From Clostridia bacterium (GTDB lineage: Bacteria > Bacillota > Clostridia > Christensenellales > Pumilibacteraceae): a stretch of 46,722 nt of DNA. The stretch spans positions 1 through 46,722 of the forward strand of contig JAAWDP010000015.1 of the NCBI GenBank assembly GCA_022793815.1. The letters run 5' to 3'. This document shows, piece after piece, positions 24,898-33,373 of this stretch (position 1 is its first letter; each line of letters begins with the position of its first letter). A model generated the notes under the pieces. The model was given only the letters and a program-made list of their open reading frames with translations, searched no databases and had not been told where the DNA came from. The position numbers were made by a program, and so were the translations under genes.

Positions 24898-24926
24898 TTG
24901 AAAAAAATTACGGATTTTGGTATAAT
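24898..24926 (+). promoter_or_regulatory. sigma-A promoter abutting the transglutaminase lipoprotein gene
   Basis: TTGAAA (24898-24903) and TATAAT (24921-24926) are 17 bp apart, with an extended TGG before the -10 box. The ATG lies 6 nt after the -10 box, so the mRNA should be leaderless. Confidence 0.8.
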
Positions 24927-24932
24927 TCGGTT

Positions 24933-27617
24933 ATGAAGAAATCGGTCGGAAAAAAGCATAGGGCGTTTTTGCCCGTAACGGCGTTCGTTCTCGTCGCATT
25001 GGTTTTGCCTTGTCTGTCGGGCTGTTTCGGCAGCTGCTTCGGACTTACGCTCACATCTCTCGAATTCAAGAACGACACGCTTATGCTCAATATCGGCGAC
25101 GTGTACACGGTCACGCCGTCGGCTATGGTATTCTATCCCGCGCTCGCCGCGGATAAAAGCTTCACGCTTTCGACCGATGACGCAACAGTGGTCGAAACAG
25201 ACGGCAGACAGATTCGCGCGGTGGGAGCGGGGGAAACGAACGTCACGGCAATCGCCGATTCGAACCCGGACGTAACAGCCGTGCTCAGAGTCGAAGTCGG
25301 CTATCCCGAGCCGACGCAGCTTTCGCTTTCCGTAAAAGGCAGCAGAGTACAGTATGCGGGGCATACCGAAAAAGTGGAGTTCACCGCGGTTGCGGACGTG
25401 GAAATCGCCCCGCACAGCGAATTTGTCTGGACAGTGGACGGCGAGCGCGACGAAGTCAACCGCAGCGCAAATTACGGATTCGTTCCGAAAGACGAAGTCG
25501 GCGTTTATAAAATAAGCGTCGCACTCGGCGATATAGAAGCTCACACGGAAGTGAGAGTGTTCACGAAAGAAATAGAAACCGCATCCGTCGATACGGAGGG
25601 GGATTTGGAACAGCTTGACGACTATACGCCCGTGAAATTCACTGTCGAATATACGGGGACTGAGGGCGACCCTGCGCCGTTTACCGAATGGTATATAAAC
25701 GACGAATTATATATGTCCGACACGGAAACGTTTTTGTTCACGCCGCCAGTTGCAGGAGTTTATAAAGTGAGTCTGCTTCTCAACGGCAAAACCGTTCCGA
25801 TAGGCGAACATGACGTTGCTGTCGTCACGGCGCGCGGCAGTATCACTCCCGCCAATGTGAAGGTTTCTTTCGACAATTCCTATCCCGACATTTTCGTTAC
25901 CTGGAGCTATCCGCACACTCGAAATACGGGATACAGAATAAAGATAGAAAAAATTTCCGGCGGCAGCGTGGTTTCGACCAACGAAACGGTGTCGTCCACC
26001 AATGTTTCCACCAAACACGTATTCGACGGCGCGTCCGCAAATATAGGTTCGTTTGTGGATTTGAGCGCGGATTCCTACCGCATATCCGTGCGTTCGCTCG
26101 GCGACGGCGGCGTGTATACCGAATCGGATTACAGCGCGTCGGTTACGCTGGAAAAACTTAGCTCTTCCGCGGTAAGCGCTCTTTCGCGTAAAGTGCTCGG
26201 GGGAACAATGGACCACTACATCACGGACGACGACGAGTTCAACCGTCTTTACGCATATTACATGTCGTTCAGAGGCGCAAACGGCAAAAGCATAAGCTAC
26301 GAAGCATACATGGCGTATAACAGCGGTTTCAAAATGTCCGAATTGGTGAACTCGGCGTTCGATTACGGCGCTTCCACGGGTTCCTATTACAATTCTTATA
26401 AACTCAACGGCAAAGGAAGTTTCCAAAGCGGCGCCAAACGTCCCGTGGCGGGCGATACGGTACAGATAAGCGTGGACTGCAATTCCACGCTCGCACCCAC
26501 GAAATCGGGCGGCAGCGAATATACCCAGTTGAACGCGCTCGCTCCGCACGTTGCGGAAAATTCCGAGCGTACTTCGTCTTACGTGTTCCCCATAGAACGG
26601 TTAAGCGCAAGCGCGGCGGTTTCCACGTCGGAAGAGCTTTACCGCGCCGCGGAATACGGCGTAAGACCCGTATGCGCTTCGGGTTCGACCGCGCAAAGAC
26701 TTTACAATTATTCGCGCAGATTGCTTATAGAGATAATATCCGACGAAATGACGGACGCCGAGAAAGTGCATGCCATCTACGATTGGATAATGTGGAACGT
26801 CATGTATGACTATGAGGCGATTAAATCGTCCGACGCCGCAGTCAGCGCGGCGTTCAAAGCCTACTGGCTGGAAGGCGTGCTCACCGACAACAACCGCTAC
26901 GCCGTTTGCGACGGAATGTCGAAAGCGATGTCTTTTCTGTGCCGCATGGAAGGCATACCGGCTTACCGTGTTACGGGAATAGCGGGCGATTCGGTTGCCG
27001 GAATGAGCTATTTCGACGCTTGCAATTTCAAGGAAACCGAGTGGGGCGGTCATGCTTGGAATAAAGTCTATGTCGACGGAGCATGGTACGTTGTCGACGC
27101 CACCTGGGGCGATTCTCTCGCATCCGTCAAGGGGCGCGTCTACGAAATGGCGTGGCACGATTGGCTGCTGCTTAGCGATAAAGATATAAGCGACACGCAC
27201 GAATACGACCATACCACAAACAATCCGACGACCGCCGATACATCGTATAACATTTACGATAAAACCGAACTCGAATATGTCGATACATCGGGCGAACCCG
27301 CCGTGACGGATATGTATATCGACGGGGTGGGCAGCCGTATGGACGAACAGATATACGAACTTATGGAATATCTTCACTATATGCGCACGGTGAGTACGGG
27401 CAGTGTTTCGATAGGGGGAAGCACCCAGCTTCAAACCTATATCGGTGTGGAGATAAAAGCCGAAAAAATGAGTACGCTGCTGTCCAAGGCGACCGACGAA
27501 CTTCGAAACCCGTTCAGGCAAAAACTCCAATCGCTCGGTTATTCGTATTCGGTATTCTCGAAAGATTACGAAATACTCGGCATGAGCGATAAAATTCTCG
27601 TAATGCTGAAAAGATAG
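24933..27617 (+). CDS. surface lipoprotein with Ig-like, Fn3-like and transglutaminase domains
   Basis: The 894-residue protein begins with a lipoprotein signal (LVLPCLSGC, lipid Cys31). Next come a Big2-like domain (about 45-130), further Ig-like beta domains (about 135-300), an Fn3-like domain (about 305-415) and a transglutaminase-like core with catalytic Cys659 (YAVCDGMSKA), His707 (GGHAWNKVYV) and Asp722 (VVDATW). Such secreted papain-fold enzymes are usually proteases or peptide cross-linkers acting on cell-wall or surface proteins; the substrate is unknown. The start is ATG 24933; an in-frame ATG 57 nt upstream lies before the promoter. No SD is present. A strong bidirectional terminator follows. 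Confidence 0.85.
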   Translation: MKKSVGKKHRAFLPVTAFVLVALVLPCLSGCFGSCFGLTLTSLEFKNDTLMLNIGDVYTVTPSAMVFYPALAADKSFTLSTDDATVVETDGRQIRAVGAGETNVTAIADSNPDVTAVLRVEVGYPEPTQLSLSVKGSRVQYAGHTEKVEFTAVADVEIAPHSEFVWTVDGERDEVNRSANYGFVPKDEVGVYKISVALGDIEAHTEVRVFTKEIETASVDTEGDLEQLDDYTPVKFTVEYTGTEGDPAPFTEWYINDELYMSDTETFLFTPPVAGVYKVSLLLNGKTVPIGEHDVAVVTARGSITPANVKVSFDNSYPDIFVTWSYPHTRNTGYRIKIEKISGGSVVSTNETVSSTNVSTKHVFDGASANIGSFVDLSADSYRISVRSLGDGGVYTESDYSASVTLEKLSSSAVSALSRKVLGGTMDHYITDDDEFNRLYAYYMSFRGANGKSISYEAYMAYNSGFKMSELVNSAFDYGASTGSYYNSYKLNGKGSFQSGAKRPVAGDTVQISVDCNSTLAPTKSGGSEYTQLNALAPHVAENSERTSSYVFPIERLSASAAVSTSEELYRAAEYGVRPVCASGSTAQRLYNYSRRLLIEIISDEMTDAEKVHAIYDWIMWNVMYDYEAIKSSDAAVSAAFKAYWLEGVLTDNNRYAVCDGMSKAMSFLCRMEGIPAYRVTGIAGDSVAGMSYFDACNFKETEWGGHAWNKVYVDGAWYVVDATWGDSLASVKGRVYEMAWHDWLLLSDKDISDTHEYDHTTNNPTTADTSYNIYDKTELEYVDTSGEPAVTDMYIDGVGSRMDEQIYELMEYLHYMRTVSTGSVSIGGSTQLQTYIGVEIKAEKMSTLLSKATDELRNPFRQKLQSLGYSYSVFSKDYEILGMSDKILVMLKR

Positions 27618-27623
27618 CCGCAA

Positions 27624-27651
27624 AAAAAGCGTTCCGAGCGGAACGCTTTTT
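27624..27651. terminator. bidirectional terminator
   Basis: GCGTTCC/GGAACGC stem (27629-27635 with 27640-27646), 4-nt loop, flanked by A5 and T5. It is shared by the convergent lipoprotein and lipid-kinase genes. Confidence 0.88.
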
Positions 27652-27659
27652 CGCATGTT

Positions 27660-28520
27660 TTAAATTTTCGGCTTGAAAGTTTTCAGTCCGCCTTTTACTA
27701 TTTCGCAGTCGAGCGTGATGTCGCGGTAAATTTCGCCGTCCAGTTCCAACGGGTAGTTATACGGCGAAGTAACCTTTACTTTTTCGCAGGCGAAGTGATG
27801 GGTGTACGGTTTTTCCAAGTGGTTGCCGCGCACAAATCCCCACAGCGCACGCATTATTCTTCCGTTTTTCGGAAGCTCTATCGTCACTACGTCAAGCAGT
27901 CCGTCCGTCATCGACGAAAGCGGTGAAATCTTCATTCCGCCGCCGAACTGTTTACCGTTGCATACGCCGACCATTATGCAGGAATAGTGTTTGGTTTCGC
28001 CTCCGCTCGTAACGTCAAGTTCGTAAGGAGTGAAATGTTTGATACAGTTTATAAGGGACATGAGATATGTGAATTTCGTATCTTTCTTGTTTTCCACGCC
28101 TTCCAGCACGCTCACATCCAGTCCCGTTCCGCAGATGTTCAAACATCTGAGATTTTCACCGACTTTGATGTAGTCGATACTTATCGGCTCGCCGTCCAGT
28201 GCGGTTCTCAGCGCCTGAGTCGGCTTTTTCGACGCACCGAACACTTCCGCAAAATCGTTGCCGCGTCCGCACGGTATAAACCCGAGCGAGCATTTTTGCG
28301 TATCCATACCGTTCAGCACTTCGTGAAAAGTTCCGTCGCCGCCTACGGCGATTATGCGTTCGCCGCAAAACTCGGCGGCAAGTTCTTTGGCATGCCCCTT
28401 ATATCTTGTTTCGGTTATTTCATACGGCTCGCCGCGTTCGCTCATCAAAGAAACTATTATATTTTCAATCTTTCTGCCGTTTCCCGTACCGCTGCCGGGG
28501 TTTACTATAAATCGGTACAC
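27660..28520 (-). CDS. diacylglycerol/lipid kinase family protein
   Basis: The 286-residue protein has the DAGK catalytic motifs: YRFIVNPGSGTGNGRKI at the start, the nucleotide site IIAVGGDGTFHEVLNG, then GFIPCGRGNDFAEVFG. DagK-type enzymes phosphorylate diacylglycerol to recycle lipid after lipoteichoic-acid synthesis; YegS-like enzymes act on other lipids. I chose the GTG at 28520 because GGGAG lies about 10 nt upstream and the family starts there. Upstream in-frame ATGs fall inside the promoter (-35 box at 28617-28622), so they cannot be used. Confidence 0.9.
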   Translation of the reverse strand: MYRFIVNPGSGTGNGRKIENIIVSLMSERGEPYEITETRYKGHAKELAAEFCGERIIAVGGDGTFHEVLNGMDTQKCSLGFIPCGRGNDFAEVFGASKKPTQALRTALDGEPISIDYIKVGENLRCLNICGTGLDVSVLEGVENKKDTKFTYLMSLINCIKHFTPYELDVTSGGETKHYSCIMVGVCNGKQFGGGMKISPLSSMTDGLLDVVTIELPKNGRIMRALWGFVRGNHLEKPYTHHFACEKVKVTSPYNYPLELDGEIYRDITLDCEIVKGGLKTFKPKI

Positions 28521-28593
28521 TCTGTCTGTTCTCCCTTTGTAGCCGCGTCTTTTACGGACGCATTGCGGCAGGTAATCGTCTGCCCCAAATATC

Positions 28594-28622
28594 AGTATAT
28601 CAAATTTTCGCCGAAATATCAA
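28594..28622 (-). promoter_or_regulatory. sigma-A promoter of the lipid kinase gene
   Basis: On the minus strand TTGATA (28622-28617) and TATACT (28599-28594) are 17 bp apart, with an extended TGA. It is back-to-back with the cca promoter, 18 bp between the two -35 boxes. Confidence 0.8.
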
Positions 28623-28640
28623 GAGAAATAATAAAAAAGA

Positions 28641-28669
28641 TTGCCAAAATACAATTTTAATGATATAAT
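28641..28669 (+). promoter_or_regulatory. sigma-A promoter abutting cca
   Basis: TTGCCA (28641-28646) and TATAAT (28664-28669) are 17 bp apart with an extended TGA. The cca ATG lies 8 nt after the -10 box. Confidence 0.85.
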
Positions 28670-28677
28670 TGCTTTGT

Positions 28678-30036
28678 ATGAAGATAGAAGTGCCTAAAAG
28701 TTTGGAATTACTTGTTAAGTCCGCAGGAGTTCCCGTCTATTTGGTGGGGGGCTATGTCCGCAACAGTCTGCGCGGACTCAAACCGACCGACATCGATTTG
28801 ACGGGTCCGTGTCCCGTAAGCGCTTTGAAACTGTCGCCGAAGTACAGGGTCAAAACCGTGAATTTCCGTTTGGGAACGGCTCAGATAAAATACGGTAAGG
28901 AAGTGTACGAGTATACTCCTTTCCGCGTGGAAAACTACGATAAAGGGCATACGCCCAGCGAAGTGTTTTTTACTACGGACATACGCCAGGACGCGCTCCG
29001 AAGGGATTTCACCTGCAACAGCGTATATTACGACATTCTCGCCGACGAGCTCATCGATTTCGTCGGCGGCATATCCGATATAGAAAAGGGCATACTGCGC
29101 TGTCACAAACCCGAAAGGATACTTTCGTCCGACGGACTGCGCATTCTGCGCCTTGTGCGTTTCGCCTGCTCTCTCGGATTCAAAATAGAGGGGGCAACCG
29201 CTACCGCTGCAATGGCGAAAGCCGAACTGCTGAAAGACATAACGCCGGAGAGAAAACGCGAAGAGCTTGACAAAATGCTGGTTGCCGATACCGTAAACGG
29301 CGTCGACCAGGCGCACTACCGCGCAATGAAACTGCTCGGAAAAATGGGACTGTTCAAATACCTCATTCCCGAAGTCGAACAGTGTATTTCTCTTATGCAA
29401 AACGAAAAGTATCACAAGTATGATGTTGCGGAACACACTTTCCGCACGGTGGCTTACGCGCCGCCGAAAGTGCGTCTTGCCGCATTGTTCCATGACCTCG
29501 GCAAAGCATACTGCATGGAAAAGCACGGCAACATGCACGGCCACGAAGTGGTTTCGGCACGCATAGCCGAGCGCCGCATGGGCTATTACGGACTTCGTTA
29601 CAGCAACGACGAAATAGCGTTTGTCAAACGGCTGGTGCTCAATCACATGTACGATATGTCGGGCAATACGTCCGACGCGAAAGTGCGCCGTTTCGTCGCC
29701 CGCAACTTCGACGTGATAGACGACTTGGTCGACCTCATAAACGCGGATAAACTCGCTACGGGTATGGTAACGCGAGAGCAGGTCGGCGAAAGCAGATTCA
29801 CCGCCGTAAAATGGGACATAATCGAAAGCGGCGCGCCCGTATATATAGGCGACCTCGAAATCGACGGAACGGACTGCCATGCCGCGGGACTGGACGGCGA
29901 ACAGATAGGCGCGTTTTTGAAAGATATGCTCGATATATGTCTGCTTAATCCGCAGTTAAACAACAGAGAGTGGCTTTTTGAACACGCGCGTATGCGCGCC
30001 GAGTCTTTGCAAAAGGACAAATCGGAAGCGAAATGA
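28678..30036 (+). CDS. cca: CCA-adding tRNA nucleotidyltransferase with HD domain
   Basis: The enzyme builds or repairs the 3' CCA of tRNAs. The 452-residue protein has the class II nucleotidyltransferase head (VYLVGGYVRNSLRG, then the metal-binding TDIDLTG), the RRDFTCNSV motif and ERxxxE (EERILSSDGLRILRLVRF region), then an HD domain (LAALFHDLGKAY, then HGHE) as in long CCA enzymes; the HD part is often a phosphohydrolase or RNA-repair module. ATG 28678 has no SD and is 8 nt after the -10 box, predicting a leaderless message. It overlaps the next gene by 4 nt (ATGA). Confidence 0.92.
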   Translation: MKIEVPKSLELLVKSAGVPVYLVGGYVRNSLRGLKPTDIDLTGPCPVSALKLSPKYRVKTVNFRLGTAQIKYGKEVYEYTPFRVENYDKGHTPSEVFFTTDIRQDALRRDFTCNSVYYDILADELIDFVGGISDIEKGILRCHKPERILSSDGLRILRLVRFACSLGFKIEGATATAAMAKAELLKDITPERKREELDKMLVADTVNGVDQAHYRAMKLLGKMGLFKYLIPEVEQCISLMQNEKYHKYDVAEHTFRTVAYAPPKVRLAALFHDLGKAYCMEKHGNMHGHEVVSARIAERRMGYYGLRYSNDEIAFVKRLVLNHMYDMSGNTSDAKVRRFVARNFDVIDDLVDLINADKLATGMVTREQVGESRFTAVKWDIIESGAPVYIGDLEIDGTDCHAAGLDGEQIGAFLKDMLDICLLNPQLNNREWLFEHARMRAESLQKDKSEAK

Positions 30037-30842
30037 AAGTAGATTTGCACTGCCATTCGAATTTTTCCGACGGAGAGCTTTCTCCGTGCGAGCTTGCGCA
30101 GTATGCCAAACAGGCCGGCGCGGACGCATTTGCGCTTACCGACCACGACACCATGTGCGGCGTGAACGAGGCGCGCATCGCGGCGCGGAATTTGGGACTG
30201 AAATTCGTGGCGGGCGTGGAAATATCCGCTTACTGCGGAGCAAACGTGCATGTACTCGGATACAACGTAAATGCGGCGGATTCGCGTTTTGTTGCGTTTG
30301 AAAAGGAGATATCGGAGAAAAGAGAGGAAAGGGCGGTGCGCACGCTTGCCGTACTTGAAAAACACGGAATGAGTTTGACGCTCGGCGACGTGTACAAGTA
30401 TGCCCGCAGAAATCCGTCGCGCGCCCACATCGCACGCGCGCTTGTCGCGGCTGGATACGAGCGCGATATCCGCAGCTGCTTTTCGAAATGGCTTAAAGAG
30501 GGCGCGCCCTGTTACATCCCCACCGATTTCATGACGCCCGAACAGGCGGTGTCGTTTATCCGCGCGCTGGGCGGCAAAGCCGTGCTTGCTCATCCCGTGC
30601 GGCTCAAACTTTCCGAAGAAGAATGCGAAAACCTAATCGCAAGAATGAGCGGGTGCGGACTTGACGGTATAGAGGCGAGTTATAAGTTTTCCGATGAGCA
30701 AACCGTGGAGCGCTATCGTGCGCTTGCCGAAAAATATTCTCTTTTCGTCACCAACGGCGGCGACTTTCACGCTCCCGACCGAAGCGTGTTCGTGCCGCGC
30801 GAAGTCGGCGGAGAAACGCTTTCGGCGCTCGGACTGAAATAG
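30033..30842 (+). CDS. PHP-domain phosphoesterase (TrpH/YciV-like)
   Basis: The 269-residue protein has the four PHP metal motifs: DLHCHSNFSDG at the N-terminus, LTDHDTMCG, a mid-region ARALVAAG and HPVRL, and the C-terminal GGDFHAPDR. Related enzymes (RNase AM) hydrolyse 3',5'-bisphosphonucleotides and trim RNA 5' ends. It is translationally coupled to cca through an ATGA overlap, which suits a role in RNA processing, though this is inference. Confidence 0.87.
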   Translation: MKVDLHCHSNFSDGELSPCELAQYAKQAGADAFALTDHDTMCGVNEARIAARNLGLKFVAGVEISAYCGANVHVLGYNVNAADSRFVAFEKEISEKREERAVRTLAVLEKHGMSLTLGDVYKYARRNPSRAHIARALVAAGYERDIRSCFSKWLKEGAPCYIPTDFMTPEQAVSFIRALGGKAVLAHPVRLKLSEEECENLIARMSGCGLDGIEASYKFSDEQTVERYRALAEKYSLFVTNGGDFHAPDRSVFVPREVGGETLSALGLK

Positions 30843-30875
30843 GAAAAAACGGCGGGACTTTCGTCCGCGCCGTTT
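30843..30875 (-). terminator. terminator of the small coat-protein pair (minus strand)
   Basis: An imperfect stem (AAACGGCG GGAC against GTCC GCGCCGTTT, one bulge) has a 4-nt loop. On the minus strand it ends in TTTTTTCC, so it stops the leftward genes; on the plus strand there is no T run. Confidence 0.7.
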
Positions 30876-30897
30876 GGAGTATAAAAGGTTTTCGGCT

Positions 30898-31194
30898 TTA
30901 TGCGTTTGCGGAGCAAGAACAGTATTTCTCGCATTCGCAGTTAATCTGCTCGCAGTCCGCGCATGTCGTTTCGTACATGCCCGCTTCGTTCATATAATTG
31001 AAAGCGGCAAACTGGTCGCGGGTGCACTCGTTGAAAAGCGAATGCAAAAGTTCGCGGAGTTTCTCGTCCGAGCATTCGATAATGGCGTCGGCGTAAAGTT
31101 TGACAAGCGTTTTGTGGCAGCCGAGCACGTCGGAAATGATGTCGTAGTCGTCAAGACGGCAGTTCTGCTGAGCAATATCCGTAGTCGTTTTCAT
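30898..31194 (-). CDS. CotF-like spore coat protein
   Basis: The 98-residue helical protein matches the spore coat CotF/rubrerythrin-like pattern: DIISDVLGCHKTLVKLYADA, then a helix ending in FNECTRDQF. It has an unusual Cys-rich C-terminus (ETTCADCEQINCECEKYCSC) that could be cross-linked by disulphides. ATG 31194 is set by AAGGAGG 8-9 nt upstream. It is the second gene of a two-gene minus-strand unit. The coat assignment rests on recalled family resemblance. Confidence 0.7.
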   Translation of the reverse strand: MKTTTDIAQQNCRLDDYDIISDVLGCHKTLVKLYADAIIECSDEKLRELLHSLFNECTRDQFAAFNYMNEAGMYETTCADCEQINCECEKYCSCSANA

Positions 31195-31208
31195 GTTCGT
31201 TTTCCTCC

Positions 31209-31403
31209 TTAATCCTGATTTTCGAGATAGTTCAAAAGTGTCTCGAAACGGTGTTTGCAGTTGTTTGCATATCTGCCTATGTCGGCTTTGAGCGTTTCGT
31301 CGCAGATATCCGAAACATAGTTGCAGCACTTCTTATACGCGAGGTTTTCCGAATCGAGCAGTTCACCGATTTTGGAAAGACTCTTTGTGGTAATGTTGGG
31401 CAT
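31209..31403 (-). CDS. small helical protein paired with the CotF-like gene
   Basis: This 64-residue protein is helical, with a Cys-Cys pair (LAYKKCCNYVSDICDETL). It is probably a distant relative of the CotF-like gene that follows after 14 nt. The start is clear: GGGAGGAG, then 6 nt, then ATG. No function can be assigned beyond a likely coat or spore association. A possible sigma-G-type promoter lies 33 bp upstream. Confidence 0.65.
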   Translation of the reverse strand: MPNITTKSLSKIGELLDSENLAYKKCCNYVSDICDETLKADIGRYANNCKHRFETLLNYLENQD

Positions 31404-31435
31404 AATTTGCTCCTCCCGAATTATTTTTGTATTCG

Positions 31436-31465
31436 TAGTATTTTTCGTTTGAAACGGTTTTATGC
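31436..31465 (-). promoter_or_regulatory. possible sigma-G-type promoter of the coat-protein pair
   Basis: On the minus strand GCATA (31465-31461), an 18-nt spacer, then AATACTA (31442-31436). This is close to the sigma-G pattern GyATr-18-CATnnTA, with one mismatch in the -10 box. Confidence 0.35.
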
Positions 31466-31492
31466 ACGAAAATGCGGAGGCTGGACGTAAAA

Positions 31493-32101
31493 ATGGGAAT
31501 AATAACCGAGATAACAAGACAGAAAGGAAACAAAAAGCGCGTCAGCATATTCGTAGACGGCATGTTTTTCTGCGGATTGGACGAACTGACCGCCGTTAAA
31601 AACCGACTCAAAGTCGGCGACGAAATCGATGCCGAAGAATTGGAAAACTTGCAGGCGGAATCCGAATACGTTACAGCCCTCGATAAAGCTCTCGGCTATC
31701 TGTCCGTACGCCCGAGAAGCCGCCGCGAAATAAAGACATACCTATCGGGCAAAGGTTATCTTGCGGCAACGGTCGACAAGGTGAGCGCACGCCTTACGGA
31801 ACTCGGCTATCTCGACGACGAATCCTATGCCAAACAGTATATAAGCGAAAACATGTCGCGTTACGGAAGCATAAGGCTGAAAAACGAGCTCATAAAACGC
31901 GGAGTCGCACGCGAAACGGCGGACAATGCGCTTCAAGAGGCGGACAGGGACGGCGCGCTTGCGGATTTGGCGCGGTCGCTGTGGCGCTCTTGCGGCGGCG
32001 ACAGATACAAGCTGAAACAAAAACTCTATGCAAAAGGCTGTTCGGGCGACGATATCGAAACCGCGCTGTCGCTTGCCGAAGAGGAAAATTTATTCGATTA
32101 A
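31493..32101 (+). CDS. recX: regulatory protein RecX
   Basis: RecX binds and modulates RecA filaments. The 202-residue protein shows the tandem three-helix repeats: ALGYLSVRPRSRREIKTYL, LGYLDDESYAKQYI, and LKQKLYAKGCSGDDI near the end. ATG 31493 has GGAGG 12 nt upstream, a long gap; an ATG at 31472 is in frame but lacks an SD and gives a non-family start. It is followed 13 nt later by the P1 peptidase gene. Confidence 0.9.
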   Translation: MGIITEITRQKGNKKRVSIFVDGMFFCGLDELTAVKNRLKVGDEIDAEELENLQAESEYVTALDKALGYLSVRPRSRREIKTYLSGKGYLAATVDKVSARLTELGYLDDESYAKQYISENMSRYGSIRLKNELIKRGVARETADNALQEADRDGALADLARSLWRSCGGDRYKLKQKLYAKGCSGDDIETALSLAEEENLFD

Positions 32102-32114
32102 ACGGAGGCTTATT

Positions 32115-33008
32115 ATGGAAACAAGACTGCCGCAAGGCTTCAAACTCGGACATTTCGACAATGACAAAACAGGCGTCACCGTCATATTGGCGGAAGACGG
32201 CGCGGTGGGCGGCGTGGACGTGCGCGGCTGCGCGCCCGGCACGCGCGAAACGGACATGCTGGCAAGCGAAAAGGCTGTCGATACCGTTCACGCCGTTGCG
32301 CTTTGCGGCGGCTCCGCTTACGGCTTGGAAGCGTGCTGCGGAATAATGCACTGGCTGCGCGAAAAGGGAATCGGTTACGCCATGGGCGACAAGATAGTCC
32401 CTCTCGTGACGGGGGCGGTCATCTACGATTTGAAGGGCGACGGATATGCCTATCCCGACGCAAGCGCGGGCAGAGCGGCGTGCGAAAACGCTTCGGATAA
32501 GTGCGTGCGCGGCAAGGTCGGTGCAGGCAAGGGCGCCACCGTAGGTAAGATTCGCGGCAACGCGTTCGCAAGCGAAAGCGGACTCGGCATTGCGACTGTC
32601 AATGTCGGCGACGTTACCGTGACGGCAGTCGTAGTCGTCAATGCCTGCGGAGACGTTTACGACGTGGACAGCGGAAAAATAATCGCGGGAGCAAAAGCAA
32701 ACGACGGCACGTTTTTGGATACCGCCGGCTGCGTGGTCAAAGGGAATCTGGGCAGACTCATGACGGGCGCAAACACTACGGTGGGCTGTATCATGACGGA
32801 CGCCAAACTCACCAAGCTGCAAGCCAACAAGCTGGCGGCTCTCGCACACGACGGCATGGCGCGCGCGATACGTCCCGTGCATACCGATTACGACGGGGAT
32901 ACGCTGTTCGCGCTTTCCTCGGGAAAGAAAGACGCGCAGTTTATGATGATAGGCGTGGCGGCGGAGGAAGCGGTTGCGCGCGCAATAATGGATGCGGTAA
33001 AGTTATGA
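32115..33008 (+). CDS. P1-family (DmpA-like) peptidase
   Basis: The 297-residue protein has the P1/DmpA pattern: N-terminal FKLGHFDNDKTGVTVIL, the conserved VDVRGCAPGTRETD, then ALCGGSAYGLE. The Asn-Thr autocleavage and nucleophile site is GANTTVGCI near residue 217. Enzymes of this fold self-cleave into two chains and act as aminopeptidases, often on D-amino acid or beta-peptides; the natural substrate is unknown. GGAGG is 6 nt before the ATG. It overlaps acpS by 4 nt, so they are coupled. Confidence 0.88.
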   Translation: METRLPQGFKLGHFDNDKTGVTVILAEDGAVGGVDVRGCAPGTRETDMLASEKAVDTVHAVALCGGSAYGLEACCGIMHWLREKGIGYAMGDKIVPLVTGAVIYDLKGDGYAYPDASAGRAACENASDKCVRGKVGAGKGATVGKIRGNAFASESGLGIATVNVGDVTVTAVVVVNACGDVYDVDSGKIIAGAKANDGTFLDTAGCVVKGNLGRLMTGANTTVGCIMTDAKLTKLQANKLAALAHDGMARAIRPVHTDYDGDTLFALSSGKKDAQFMMIGVAAEEAVARAIMDAVKL

Positions 33009-33373
33009 TTTCGATAGGTACGGACATAACGGAAGTCGGACGCATAAAAAAAGCCGCGCAAAGCGAGCGTTTTCTGTTGCGCGTGTTTTGCGAAGGAGAG
33101 CTCGAATACTTCCGCAAGAGAGGCGGCGATTTCCGTTCGCTTGCGGGCATGTGGTGCGTTAAAGAGGCGGTAGCGAAAGCGCTCGGCACGGGCGTGGTTT
33201 TTCCGCTTACCGACATAGAACTTGCGCACGATATCGGCGGCAGACCGATTGCTCTTTTGCACGGAAAGGCAAAGGAACTTTTAAGCGGACGCAGCGTCGA
33301 AGTGTCCGTTTCCCATACCGACGCGTATGCTACGGCTACGGCTATAATAGTCCAATCGGAGATGATAAAATGA
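33005..33373 (+). CDS. acpS: holo-[acyl-carrier-protein] synthase
   Basis: AcpS transfers the 4'-phosphopantetheine arm from CoA to acyl carrier protein. The 122-residue protein has the two signature motifs: IGTDITEVGRI at the start (Mg site) and the WCVKEAVAKALGTG helix, with SVSHTDAYATA near the end. ATGA overlaps join it to the peptidase upstream and nnr downstream; acpS-nnr is a common pair in Firmicutes. Confidence 0.95.
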   Translation: MISIGTDITEVGRIKKAAQSERFLLRVFCEGELEYFRKRGGDFRSLAGMWCVKEAVAKALGTGVVFPLTDIELAHDIGGRPIALLHGKAKELLSGRSVEVSVSHTDAYATATAIIVQSEMIK

